A stretch of DNA of 8,965 nt. Source: Clostridia bacterium (GTDB taxonomy: Bacteria > Bacillota > Clostridia > Christensenellales > Borkfalkiaceae). The notes under the pieces are model-generated. The model was not told the origin of the DNA, searched no databases, and worked only from the letters and a program-made list of their open reading frames with translations. Both the position numbers and the translations under genes were made by a program. Positions 1 through 6,340 of this stretch are shown piece by piece. The first letter of the stretch is position 1, and each line of letters opens with the position of its first letter. The stretch spans positions 1 through 8,965 of the forward strand of contig JAFVXN010000017.1 of assembly GCA_017501125.1 (NCBI GenBank). Direction: 5' to 3'.

Positions 1-1
1 G

Positions 2-346
2 GTGGTGTTGAAGGTCGCCAATCTTGATGAAAAGAAGAACGTTAATATTCTTTCGAAGGCGGAGCGTCTTGCTCTCGTTAAGACGATAAAAGATTTATCT
101 TTTAAGGTGGATAGTTTGCGTGGTTTTGAAGAGGCGATTATTACCTCGGGTGGCGTTGATTTGGGGGAGATTAATCCAAAAACGATGGAGTCGAAAAAGA
201 TTAAGGGGCTCAAGTTTTGCGGTGAAGTGCTTGACGCTGACGCTTTTACGGGTGGATTCAATATGCAAATAGCTTTTTCAACGGGCTACGTTGCAGGAAA
301 TAGTATTGAGGACGAGAAAACATCAATACCTCAAACGCTTGACTAA
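2..346 (+). CDS. HI0933-family FAD-dependent oxidoreductase, C-terminal part
   Basis: This is the last 114 codons of a gene that begins before the window. The C-terminal region carries the pattern GGVDLGEINPKTMESK, then LKFCGEVLDADAFTGGFN and a final AFSTGYVAG. These are typical of the C-terminal FAD-contacting part of HI0933/YhiN/BaiN-type flavoproteins, where a GEVLD...TGGYN block closes the Rossmann-type fold. The family is cytosolic and mostly of unproven substrate; complete members are about 400 residues, so roughly three quarters is missing. The first codons read GTG GTG TTG but are internal, not a start. The stop codon lies inside the -35 region of the next operon's promoter, and no terminator is seen between the two. 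In Clostridia this family is often found just upstream of cmk, which agrees with the arrangement here. Confidence 0.88.
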   Translation: MVLKVANLDEKKNVNILSKAERLALVKTIKDLSFKVDSLRGFEEAIITSGGVDLGEINPKTMESKKIKGLKFCGEVLDADAFTGGFNMQIAFSTGYVAGNSIEDEKTSIPQTLD

Positions 347-367
347 ATAGGACGATAGTGATATAAT
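339..367 (+). promoter_or_regulatory. Sigma-A promoter of the aroH-cmk operon
   Basis: TTGACT at 339-344 and TATAAT at 362-367 are separated by exactly 17 bp, and TGA precedes the -10 box (extended -10). The -35 box overlaps the TAA stop (344-346) of the upstream flavoprotein gene. Transcription would start near 374, giving a leader of about 24 bases that carries an AAGAGGT ribosome binding site at 382-388, nine bases before the ATG at 398. Confidence 0.85.
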
Positions 368-369
368 TT

Positions 370-378
370 TGATATAAT
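370..378 (+). promoter_or_regulatory. Second extended -10 element in tandem
   Basis: TGATATAAT at 370-378 exactly repeats the nine bases at 359-367, shifted by 11 bp (about one helical turn). It could serve as an alternative extended -10 with a start near 385, which would cut into the ribosome binding site. No -35 box is seen at the matching distance. It may be a weak second start or simply duplicated sequence. Confidence 0.4.
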
Positions 379-397
379 CAAAAGAGGTAAATACATT

Positions 398-1411
398 ATG
401 ACGATTATTCGTGGTGCGACTACGATAGAAAGTGATACGAAAGAGAACGTCTCTTTGGCGGTTTTTGAGATGTTGAAGGAGATTTTCTCCGTTAACGCCT
501 TAAAAAAAGAGGAGGTTAAAGGGCTATTGTTCTCTTTGACGAGTGATATTCATTCCTTCCATCCAGCGAAGGCGGCAAGAGAGGCGGGGTATGACTTTGC
601 GCCACTCTTTGCGTGCGTAGAGCCAGATATTGAAGGCGGCTTGCCTCTTTGTATTCGCTTGATGACGTTTTGTGATTTTACGGAAGAAAGACGTGTTCGA
701 CACGTCTATCAAAGGGGGGCTAAGGCTTTGAGAAAGGACATCTCCGAGATATTTAACGTGGCTTTGGACGGACCTGCGGGAAGCGGCAAGAGTACCGTCG
801 CAAAAGCGCTGGCGAAAGATTACAACATCTTGTACCTTGATACGGGCGCGATGTATCGTGCCTGTGCGTTGAAGGCGATTAGAAGTGGGGTTGACGTCCA
901 AGACGAGCCCGCCGTCAACGAGTTGCTCAAGACGTTGGATCTAAACGTGGAATATAAAGACGGCGTACAACATACAATTTTAGACGGAGAAGACGTATCG
1001 ACGGCGATAAGAGAAAACGCCGTTTCCATGGCGGCATCGCACGTCTCCGCGCATCCGCAAGTTCGCGAGAAAATGGTGGAAATGCAACGCAAAATCGCCG
1101 CAAAGATGTCCTGTGTGCTCGACGGTAGGGATATCGGCTCCGTCGTCTTGCCTTTTGCTAAATTTAAGTTTTTCGTGACGGCAAAAAGCGAGGTGCGCGC
1201 AAAACGTAGATACGACGAGTTGCTTGCGCGCGGTCAACAAGTCGATTTCGACGCATTGCACGCTGAAATCGTCCAGAGGGATAAGCAAGACAGCGAAAGA
1301 AAATTCGCACCCCTGAAAAAGGCGGATGACGCAATCGAGGTGGATACCTCCGATATGACGATTGAAGAGGTGCTTTCCTTTATAAAAGGAAAAATACAAG
1401 AAAAAATTTGA
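398..1411 (+). CDS. Fused chorismate mutase (AroH class) and cytidylate kinase
   Basis: One 337-residue frame holds two whole enzymes. Residues 1-115 match the small AroH chorismate mutase (chorismate to prephenate, Phe/Tyr synthesis): RGATT at 5-9, PAKAAR at 56-61, E75, the GGLPLCIR block ending at R87, RHVY ending at Y104, and R112. By alignment from memory with the Bacillus subtilis enzyme, R5, R61, E75, R87, Y104 and R112 correspond to active-site residues Arg7, Arg63, Glu78, Arg90, Tyr108 and Arg116. Residues 118-337 are a full-length (d)CMP kinase: P-loop GPAGSGKST at 125-133, DTGAMYR at 148-154, DGRDIG at 242-247, and RDKQDSER at 294-301. The linker is only two or three residues. No stop or convincing internal ribosome binding site separates the parts, so a single polypeptide is expected. 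It is first in the operon, with plsC seven bases downstream. Confidence 0.93.
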   Translation: MTIIRGATTIESDTKENVSLAVFEMLKEIFSVNALKKEEVKGLLFSLTSDIHSFHPAKAAREAGYDFAPLFACVEPDIEGGLPLCIRLMTFCDFTEERRVRHVYQRGAKALRKDISEIFNVALDGPAGSGKSTVAKALAKDYNILYLDTGAMYRACALKAIRSGVDVQDEPAVNELLKTLDLNVEYKDGVQHTILDGEDVSTAIRENAVSMAASHVSAHPQVREKMVEMQRKIAAKMSCVLDGRDIGSVVLPFAKFKFFVTAKSEVRAKRRYDELLARGQQVDFDALHAEIVQRDKQDSERKFAPLKKADDAIEVDTSDMTIEEVLSFIKGKIQEKI

Positions 1412-1418
1412 GGATAAT

Positions 1419-2147
1419 ATGATTACCCCCGAAGAAAATATTCATTTTGACGAAATTAGTTTGGACGACGATTTGTTAATTCCTGCGGATAGAAAAGGCC
1501 GCCATACGCGAGGGTGGCTGAATTTTATCCGCGTGTTTTTGTTGCCTGCGTTTTGGATGATTTATCCGTTTCGTTTCTTTGGCAAGAAAAAAGTTCCCGA
1601 CGGACCTTATCTTTATATAAGCAACCATTACGGCAGTATGGATTTCATATACCCGTTTTGCACGACGCCAGAGTGCGCTCGTATTCTGTCGAAACAAGAG
1701 GTATTGTCGCAGCCTTTCGTCGGTTTTATGGCAAAACGAGTAAAGGTTATCCCCGTTGCTCGCGGGACTAAGGACGCCAAACCTTTGAATAATTGCTTGA
1801 GATGCTTAAAAAACGGCGAAAAGGTCGTCGTTTTCCCCGAAGGCACGCGCAATCGCACGGATAAGCCGTTGTTGCCCTTTAAAAGCGGTGCTTCGGTCAT
1901 GGCAATCAAGGCTCGAGTGCCCGTGGTGCCTATGCTGATTTACAATCGCCCCAAGGCGTTTAGGATGACGCATATTATCGTTGGCGAGCCCTTTGAACTG
2001 AGCGATTTTTACGGCGAAGAGTTGACGGACGTACGCAGAAAAGAAGCGGATGCGATTCTCGTCAATAAATTGATGGCGCTTCGTGAAGAGCATACGGCGT
2101 ACTTGGCGACAAAGAAGGGTCGTCGTGCTAAAAAGGCTAGGGATTAA
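1419..2147 (+). CDS. plsC: 1-acyl-sn-glycerol-3-phosphate acyltransferase (PlsC family)
   Basis: This 242-residue protein has the acyltransferase signatures in order. The catalytic HX4D motif is NHYGSMD at 69-75 (H70, D75). A VIPVARG block follows, then the phosphate-binding FPEGTRNRT beginning at F139, and VPVVPMLIYN near 165-173. A hydrophobic, aromatic stretch at about 33-54 probably lies in or on the membrane. Family members transfer an acyl chain to lysophosphatidic acid to give phosphatidic acid, the precursor of membrane phospholipids. The ATG at 1419 follows a GAGGA ribosome binding site (1410-1414) that overlaps the stop of the aroH-cmk gene, so translation is probably coupled. The C-terminus is rich in Lys and Arg. 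The cmk-plsC-ispH order is common in Clostridia. The exact acyl acceptor cannot be told from sequence alone. Confidence 0.92.
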   Translation: MITPEENIHFDEISLDDDLLIPADRKGRHTRGWLNFIRVFLLPAFWMIYPFRFFGKKKVPDGPYLYISNHYGSMDFIYPFCTTPECARILSKQEVLSQPFVGFMAKRVKVIPVARGTKDAKPLNNCLRCLKNGEKVVVFPEGTRNRTDKPLLPFKSGASVMAIKARVPVVPMLIYNRPKAFRMTHIIVGEPFELSDFYGEELTDVRRKEADAILVNKLMALREEHTAYLATKKGRRAKKARD

Positions 2148-2152
2148 AGCGT

Positions 2153-4222
2153 ATGGAGATAATCGTAGCAAAAAACGGTGGCTTTTGCCGAGGGGTAAGG
2201 AACGCCGTTGATAGGGCGATGAGTATCGATCCTAAAAACACTTATATTTTCGGCGAAATTATCCACAACCCACAGGTGGTAGAGGCGCTCACGGTGCGGG
2301 GCTTAAAGACGGTGGAGGATTTGTCGGACGTCCCCGACGGAGCAACGCTCATCATACGCTCGCACGGCGTAGGTAGGGGCGTATACGAAGAGTGCGCTAG
2401 GCGGAACATCGTCGTGGAAGATTGCACCTGTCAGTTCGTTAAAAAAACGCAGACGATTGTGGATAGTCATTATCGAGACGGCTATGCAATCGTTATCGTT
2501 GGCGAACGAACGCATCCGGAAGTGGTAGGGCTGAACGGCTGGTGTGAAGGTCAAGCGTATATTTTTTCTTCCCCTGACGACGATTTCTCGATTTTGCCTG
2601 AAAAAAAGTTGTGCGTAGTGGCTCAAACGACCTATTCTAACGAAAAATTTGAAAAAATTATAAAAAATATTAACGAAAACGGCGAAAAAACAGTTGAGGT
2701 TTTCAAAACAATTTGCTATACTACTATAGGACGGCAAAACGAGGCGGACGAACTGTCAAGAGCCTGTGATGCGGTGCTGGTTATCGGCGGCTTGAATAGC
2801 AGCAATACCAATAAGTTGTACGATATCTGCGCCAAAAACTGTGCTTTTGTTTTTCGTATGGAAAACGCTGCCGATTTCGATTATAAAAAAATCAAAAGAT
2901 TTAAAAAGGTAGGCATAGTGACGGGCGCCAGTACCCCAGATATGCAAACCCAGGAGGTTCTAAAAAAGATGGCAGATATGGCAAATGAAGCAGCGGCAAC
3001 GATGGATGACGTAGTTGCGCAAATGGACAATCAGCAAAAGTTTAGCAAAGGCATGATGCTGAAAGCAACGATTTCTTCGGCGAACGCTGAAGGCGTAGAC
3101 GTTTTACTTCCCAACACGAAGAAAGAAGTAAAACTTGACAAAGACGAAGTAGACTGCGAAGTTTACAACGCCGACGAATTTGCTGCGAAAGTCGGTGAAG
3201 AAATCGAACTGATGGTGATTGGCGTAAATCCCGTTAAACTTTCGCAAAAAGCGATTGCTAAGGCGAAAGAAGAAGAGGCGCTTCTTGCCGAGATTAAAGA
3301 CGGTAAAGAATTCGGCGTCGTATGCACCGGCTTCAACAAGGGTGGCTTGACGGCGGAGATCGGATCTTACTCCGTATTCGTACCTGCTCGCGAAATCCGT
3401 TCTGGCTTCGTAAAGGAACTTGATAAATACGTTGGCAAGAAACTCCGCTTGAAGGTTTTGGAAATCAAGACGGAAAGAAGAAAAGAAATTATCGCTTCTC
3501 AAAAGGCAATCTTCGAAGAAGAGAAGGCTGCGAAAGAGGCGGCTAGGGCGGCAAAGGAGGCAGAATTCTTTGCTTCCGTTAAAGTTGACGACGTCGTAGA
3601 AGGTAAAGTGGAGCGCGTCACCAACTTCGGTGCGTTCGTATCTGTAAACGGTTTTGACTGCTTGGCGCACATCTCCGACCTTTCTTGGACGGGCGTTAAA
3701 GCGGTGACCGACGTTTTGGAAATCGGTAAAAAATATCAATTCAAAGTATTGAAAATCGACGAAGAAAGCAAAAAAGTTTCTATCGGTTATAAGCAACTCC
3801 AGGCGCAACCTTGGGATTTGGCGGCTGAGAAGTACGCAGAAGGGGACGTCGTTCACGGTAAGGTCGTTCGTATCGTCACCTTTGGTGCGTTCGTTGAGGT
3901 TGAAAAAGGCATCGACGGTTTGGTGCACGTTTCCCAAATTTCTCACGAATTCCTTGAAAATCCGACGACGGCTTTGACCATCGGTCAAGAGGTTGACGCT
4001 AAGATTTTGAAACTTAACTGCGAAGAGAAGAAGATGACACTTTCCATCAAGGCTTTGGAACCGAAACCCGAAGTTGCGGATAAGAAGAAAGCGGAAGGCG
4101 AAGAAGGCGAGAAGAAAGCAAGAAAGCCTCGCGCTGCAAAAGCCGTGTCCGACGAGATGACGGAATGGAGCGACGATGTTTCCAGTGGCGTTTCCATCGC
4201 TGACCTCATCAAAAACGCGTAA
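2153..4222 (+). CDS. ispH-rpsA: Fused IspH (HMBPP reductase) and ribosomal protein S1
   Basis: Residues 1 to about 272 are IspH, the iron-sulfur enzyme that makes IPP and DMAPP in the last step of the MEP isoprenoid pathway. Cluster cysteines are C12 (GGFCRGV), C93 (DCTCQF) and C188 (TICYTT). H38, H71, H121 and E123 fit the substrate-binding residues, as does SSNTNKL at 216-222. The usual TCPF is TCQF here. Residues about 273-689 are an S1-type RNA-binding protein with four S1 repeats: about 300-368 (divergent), 383-453, 478-548 (VTNFGAFV) and 563-637 (VTFGAFVEV). An acidic/basic tail follows, ending VSIADLIKNA. This fusion is known in Clostridia, where S1 is shorter than the six-repeat Escherichia coli protein. 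The ATG is six bases after the plsC stop, with AGGGA about nine bases upstream. The S1 half seems to use more highly-expressed-type codons than the IspH half (impression, not counted). Confidence 0.95.
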   Translation: MEIIVAKNGGFCRGVRNAVDRAMSIDPKNTYIFGEIIHNPQVVEALTVRGLKTVEDLSDVPDGATLIIRSHGVGRGVYEECARRNIVVEDCTCQFVKKTQTIVDSHYRDGYAIVIVGERTHPEVVGLNGWCEGQAYIFSSPDDDFSILPEKKLCVVAQTTYSNEKFEKIIKNINENGEKTVEVFKTICYTTIGRQNEADELSRACDAVLVIGGLNSSNTNKLYDICAKNCAFVFRMENAADFDYKKIKRFKKVGIVTGASTPDMQTQEVLKKMADMANEAAATMDDVVAQMDNQQKFSKGMMLKATISSANAEGVDVLLPNTKKEVKLDKDEVDCEVYNADEFAAKVGEEIELMVIGVNPVKLSQKAIAKAKEEEALLAEIKDGKEFGVVCTGFNKGGLTAEIGSYSVFVPAREIRSGFVKELDKYVGKKLRLKVLEIKTERRKEIIASQKAIFEEEKAAKEAARAAKEAEFFASVKVDDVVEGKVERVTNFGAFVSVNGFDCLAHISDLSWTGVKAVTDVLEIGKKYQFKVLKIDEESKKVSIGYKQLQAQPWDLAAEKYAEGDVVHGKVVRIVTFGAFVEVEKGIDGLVHVSQISHEFLENPTTALTIGQEVDAKILKLNCEEKKMTLSIKALEPKPEVADKKKAEGEEGEKKARKPRAAKAVSDEMTEWSDDVSSGVSIADLIKNA
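2694..2722 (+). promoter_or_regulatory. Candidate internal promoter in the ispH part
   Basis: TTGAGG at 2694-2699, a 17-bp spacer and TATACT at 2717-2722 preceded by TGC (extended -10) form a good sigma-A-type promoter inside the coding sequence. It lies about 245 bases before a perfect ribosome binding site at the IspH/S1 junction. The -10 region overlaps the codons of the conserved TICYTT motif, so part of the match may be forced by protein sequence. Confidence 0.4.
2952..2971 (+). promoter_or_regulatory. Internal ribosome binding site and ATG at the IspH/S1 junction
   Basis: AGGAGG at 2952-2957, followed by T, is a perfect Shine-Dalgarno sequence. The in-frame ATG at 2969-2971 (Met273) begins 11 bases further on, slightly beyond the best spacing. 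Starting here would give a 417-residue S1 protein with all four repeats, starting just where IspH homology ends; its TMDDVV segment resembles the usual start of stand-alone clostridial S1 proteins. The AGGAGG bases also encode Gln-Glu-Val, so chance is possible. Confidence 0.45.
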
Positions 4223-4233
4223 AAATTAACGAA

Positions 4234-4269
4234 AAAAGACTGTCTGCTTGTAGGCGGTCTTTTCTTTTT
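4234..4269 (+). terminator. Intrinsic terminator after ispH-rpsA
   Basis: The left arm AAAAGACTGTCT (4234-4245) pairs with the right arm AGGCGGTCTTTT (4252-4263) over 12 bp with two G-U pairs, around a six-base loop. It is followed by CTTTTT. It begins 11 bases after the stop codon of the fused gene and should end the housekeeping operon. Confidence 0.88.
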
Positions 4270-4300
4270 GCGCAAAACGATAAAAATTACAAAATATTAC

Positions 4301-4339
4301 AAAAAGCCTTTTTGCCGCGTGGCAGAAAGGTCTTTTTTT
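4301..4339 (+). terminator. Second intrinsic terminator, ahead of spoIIIAA
   Basis: The left arm (4301-4316) and right arm (4321-4337) pair over 16 bp with one bulged base and one G-U pair around the loop GCGT. The core is TTTTTGCC/GGCAGAAAGG, and a run of seven T ends at 4339. The left arm begins with five A, so it could also act on minus-strand transcription. It ends about 30 bases before the spoIIIAA start and would isolate the sporulation operon from read-through. Confidence 0.85.
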
Positions 4340-4359
4340 GCGTTCTAAGCGGACAAGCC

Positions 4360-4371
4360 GATACATATAAT
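4360..4371 (+). promoter_or_regulatory. Candidate -10 element of the spoIIIA operon
   Basis: The only space for a promoter between terminator and gene is 4340-4369. GATACATATAAT (4360-4371) contains a TATAAT at 4366-4371 that overlaps the ATG, and a CATATAAT resembling the CATA-type -10 of sporulation sigma-E. No convincing -35 is seen for either sigma factor. A start near 4378 would make the transcript almost or fully leaderless. Confidence 0.35.
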
Positions 4372-5239
4372 GAAACAAATGTTGAAGTTTTTGCCGCAGA
4401 CAATCCAAGATTTGCTTAGGCAGATTAATCTAGAAAAAGTGTATGAAATTCGTATGCGAACTAAAAAACCGCTTTTTGTCAATTACGAAGGGGAATACCG
4501 TATGCTTGGAAAAAACGGCTTAGTGTGGCAAGAATCAAGCGCTTACGTGGTTCAGGGAGACGAAATAGAAGACACAATTTATCGTGCTGGCGATTATTCC
4601 GTTTATTCGATAGAAGATCAAATACGTCAAGGCTTCTTGACGACGGAAGAAGGAGTGAGGATAGGGCTTGCGGGCAGGTTTATCTTCGAGAAAGGGGCGG
4701 CGCTAACGGTAAGGGACGTCACGTCGCTGTGTATAAGGGTGCCACACGACGTAAAGGGCGTAGGCGAGCGTATTTTTAGGCTGATGACGGAAGGCGGTGG
4801 GTTTCTGAGTGTGCTGCTGATGTCTTTGCCTGGTCGTGGGAAAACGACGGCGTTGCGTGAAATAGCGCGACTAATTTGCGAAAGAACCTCGAAGAACGTT
4901 CTTATATGTGACGAGCGGGGAGAGTTGTCGTTTGGCGAGACGGGGCGGAGTTGTGACGTTTTAACTTATGCAGATAAGAAGACTGCGTTTGAGGTAGGGA
5001 TTAGAACGTTGCGCCCAGACGTAATCGTGACGGATGAACTTGCTGAGGAAGATATAATCGCGGTAAGACGGGCGATTTTTGCAGGGGTTTGCGTGATTGC
5101 TTCTGCTCATATTGGCGAGGAAGAATCGGGGCGCGAAAGGTACGGAGACCTCTTTGATAGATACGTGCTACTTGACCGAAATAAGGTTGGTGAGATACAA
5201 AAAATTTTTGATGGTGCGTGGACGGAAATCAAATGTTAA
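4370..5239 (+). CDS. spoIIIAA: Stage III sporulation protein AA, secretion-type ATPase
   Basis: SpoIIIAA is the mother-cell cytosolic ATPase thought to power the SpoIIIA-SpoIIQ channel. It is related to ATPases of type II and IV secretion. The 289-residue length is near the family norm (about 300). The Walker A region is SLPGRGKTT at 152-160, with K158 and T159, but its first glycine is replaced by Ser152. The Walker B-like strand is NVLICDERGEL at 176-186, and TLRPDVIVTDE lies at 213-223. The N-terminus MKQMLKFLP lines up with the start of the Bacillus subtilis protein (recalled as MNEIASVLP), which favours the ATG at 4370. A stop codon at 4346-4348 rules out a longer start, and no ribosome binding site precedes this ATG or the next at 4379. 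The gene overlaps the spoIIIAB start. Confidence 0.94.
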   Translation: MKQMLKFLPQTIQDLLRQINLEKVYEIRMRTKKPLFVNYEGEYRMLGKNGLVWQESSAYVVQGDEIEDTIYRAGDYSVYSIEDQIRQGFLTTEEGVRIGLAGRFIFEKGAALTVRDVTSLCIRVPHDVKGVGERIFRLMTEGGGFLSVLLMSLPGRGKTTALREIARLICERTSKNVLICDERGELSFGETGRSCDVLTYADKKTAFEVGIRTLRPDVIVTDELAEEDIIAVRRAIFAGVCVIASAHIGEEESGRERYGDLFDRYVLLDRNKVGEIQKIFDGAWTEIKC

Positions 5240-5733
5240 AGTTGCTGTTGGGGCTTGCCATTATTGCCTTTTTTACCTTTTTGGTATATTTCTTTACAAA
5301 GAAATATCGTCGCCGGAAAAATTTCTTTTGCCAATTTTCGCAATTTAACGAACGTTTTTTGGCGGAGGTTTCCTATACGAAAAGGCCGTTGCCTAAATTT
5401 TTGACGGCGTATGCCTACAAAGGGGAATTCGAGTCATTGCTTCGCACCTTTTACCAATCCTTGACGGAGGAATCGGCGGGAGGCAGAAGGACGTTTTTCT
5501 TGGAGGGAAATGAGTTCTCGTTTTTGACGAAGGAACAAATAAATTTCGTGCGAGACTATTTTCAAGCGTTGGGGCGAGGGGACAGCAATGCGCAAAAGGG
5601 ATATTTTGGCTCCGTAAAGTCGCAGTTGGCGGCGTTGAAAGAAAAAAGTGAGATTGACGCTAAAAAATACGGGGATTTATACTTAAAATTAGGACTTTTG
5701 GCGGGGCTTGCGGCGTTGATATTGATCGTTTGA
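5233..5733 (+). CDS. spoIIIAB: Stage III sporulation protein AB
   Basis: SpoIIIAB is a membrane protein of the spoIIIA channel, distantly related to the GspF platform protein of type II secretion. The predicted 166 residues match the family length (about 170). An N-terminal membrane segment (residues 2-21, LKLLLGLAIIAFFTFLVYFF) is followed by a basic KKYRRRK stop-transfer. A soluble helical domain follows, then the C-terminal hydrophobic tail KLGLLAGLAALILIV. I chose the ATG at 5233 because MLKLL is the usual family start and it lies in an ATGTTAA overlap with the spoIIIAA stop, with a weak GGACGGA upstream. An in-frame GTG at 5218 would add five residues and lacks a ribosome binding site. 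Confidence 0.9.
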   Translation: MLKLLLGLAIIAFFTFLVYFFTKKYRRRKNFFCQFSQFNERFLAEVSYTKRPLPKFLTAYAYKGEFESLLRTFYQSLTEESAGGRRTFFLEGNEFSFLTKEQINFVRDYFQALGRGDSNAQKGYFGSVKSQLAALKEKSEIDAKKYGDLYLKLGLLAGLAALILIV

Positions 5734-5740
5734 GGGGCAG

Positions 5741-5941
5741 ATGGATATTTCTATACTTTTTAAAATGGCGGCGATAGGAATTATCGTCACGGTAATATGT
5801 CAAATTTTAAAAAAGTCGGAAAGAGACGATATCGCGACTTTGGTGAGCATCGTCGGGCTCGTAATTGTGTTGACGATTGTTGTGAGCATGGTCGGGGATT
5901 TGTTTGCAGAGATGACGAATATTTTCGGGTTGGCGGGGTAG
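5741..5941 (+). CDS. spoIIIAC: Stage III sporulation protein AC
   Basis: This is a 66-residue integral membrane protein with two hydrophobic helices: about residues 5-22 (ending at ICQILKKSERDD, a polar turn) and about 31-54. The size and pattern are those of SpoIIIAC (68 residues in Bacillus subtilis), a small channel component that together with SpoIIIAD has been compared with FliQ-type export-gate proteins. The start has a clear GAGGGG ribosome binding site at 5732-5737, overlapping the spoIIIAB stop; spacing to the ATG is right. It is followed three bases later by spoIIIAD. Confidence 0.93.
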   Translation: MDISILFKMAAIGIIVTVICQILKKSERDDIATLVSIVGLVIVLTIVVSMVGDLFAEMTNIFGLAG

Positions 5942-5944
5942 AAA

Positions 5945-6340
5945 ATGGAAGGGATTATCAAGATAATCGGCGTCGCCTTCGTTACGGCGCTGTCTGCAAT
6001 ATTGCTACGTGCCACAAAGCCGGAACTTTCCTTTGCAATCACCGTGACGGGCGTTGTCGTTTGCCTTATTTTCGTCTTCGATACGATGAAAGAAAGCACG
6101 CAAATTCTCTCGGCGATAGGAGAGATAACGGGTGTGGATAACGGATTGATACGCGTGCTACTAAAAATCGTCGGGATTGCCTACGTGACGGAGTTTGGTG
6201 CAGGCGTACTGACGGATTTTGGTAGTGCTTCGGTGGCGGACAAGGTTTTGCTGGCAGGGAAATTAACGATTTTAGTCACGTCTTTTCCCATTATTCAAAG
6301 CCTTTTGGAACTTTTGAGGGGATTTTTACAACTTGTTTAG
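5945..6340 (+). CDS. spoIIIAD: Stage III sporulation protein AD
   Basis: This is a 131-residue membrane protein, the same length as known SpoIIIAD (about 130). It begins MEGIIKIIGVAFVTALSAILLR and has four hydrophobic segments, near 4-21, 29-46, 70-90 and 103-131. The central segment IRVLLKIVGIAYVTEFGAG is characteristic of the family. It is a multi-pass component of the mother-cell side of the channel, paired with SpoIIIAC. The start follows the spoIIIAC stop by three bases, with only a G-rich stretch as ribosome binding site, so translation is probably coupled. The last eight bases overlap the TTG start of spoIIIAE. Confidence 0.93.
   Translation: MEGIIKIIGVAFVTALSAILLRATKPELSFAITVTGVVVCLIFVFDTMKESTQILSAIGEITGVDNGLIRVLLKIVGIAYVTEFGAGVLTDFGSASVADKVLLAGKLTILVTSFPIIQSLLELLRGFLQLV

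Noticed and set aside
729..760. Internal start for a separate Cmk protein (GTG at 758)
   Set aside because: The nearest AAAGGA is about 20 bases upstream, too far for normal initiation, so I treat the gene as making one fused protein.
3104..3988. Long open frame on the minus strand (294 codons) inside the S1 region
   Set aside because: It is fully antisense to conserved S1 repeats, is rich in Phe, Arg and Asp as expected from the complement of GAA/AAA-rich codons, and matches no family I recognise.
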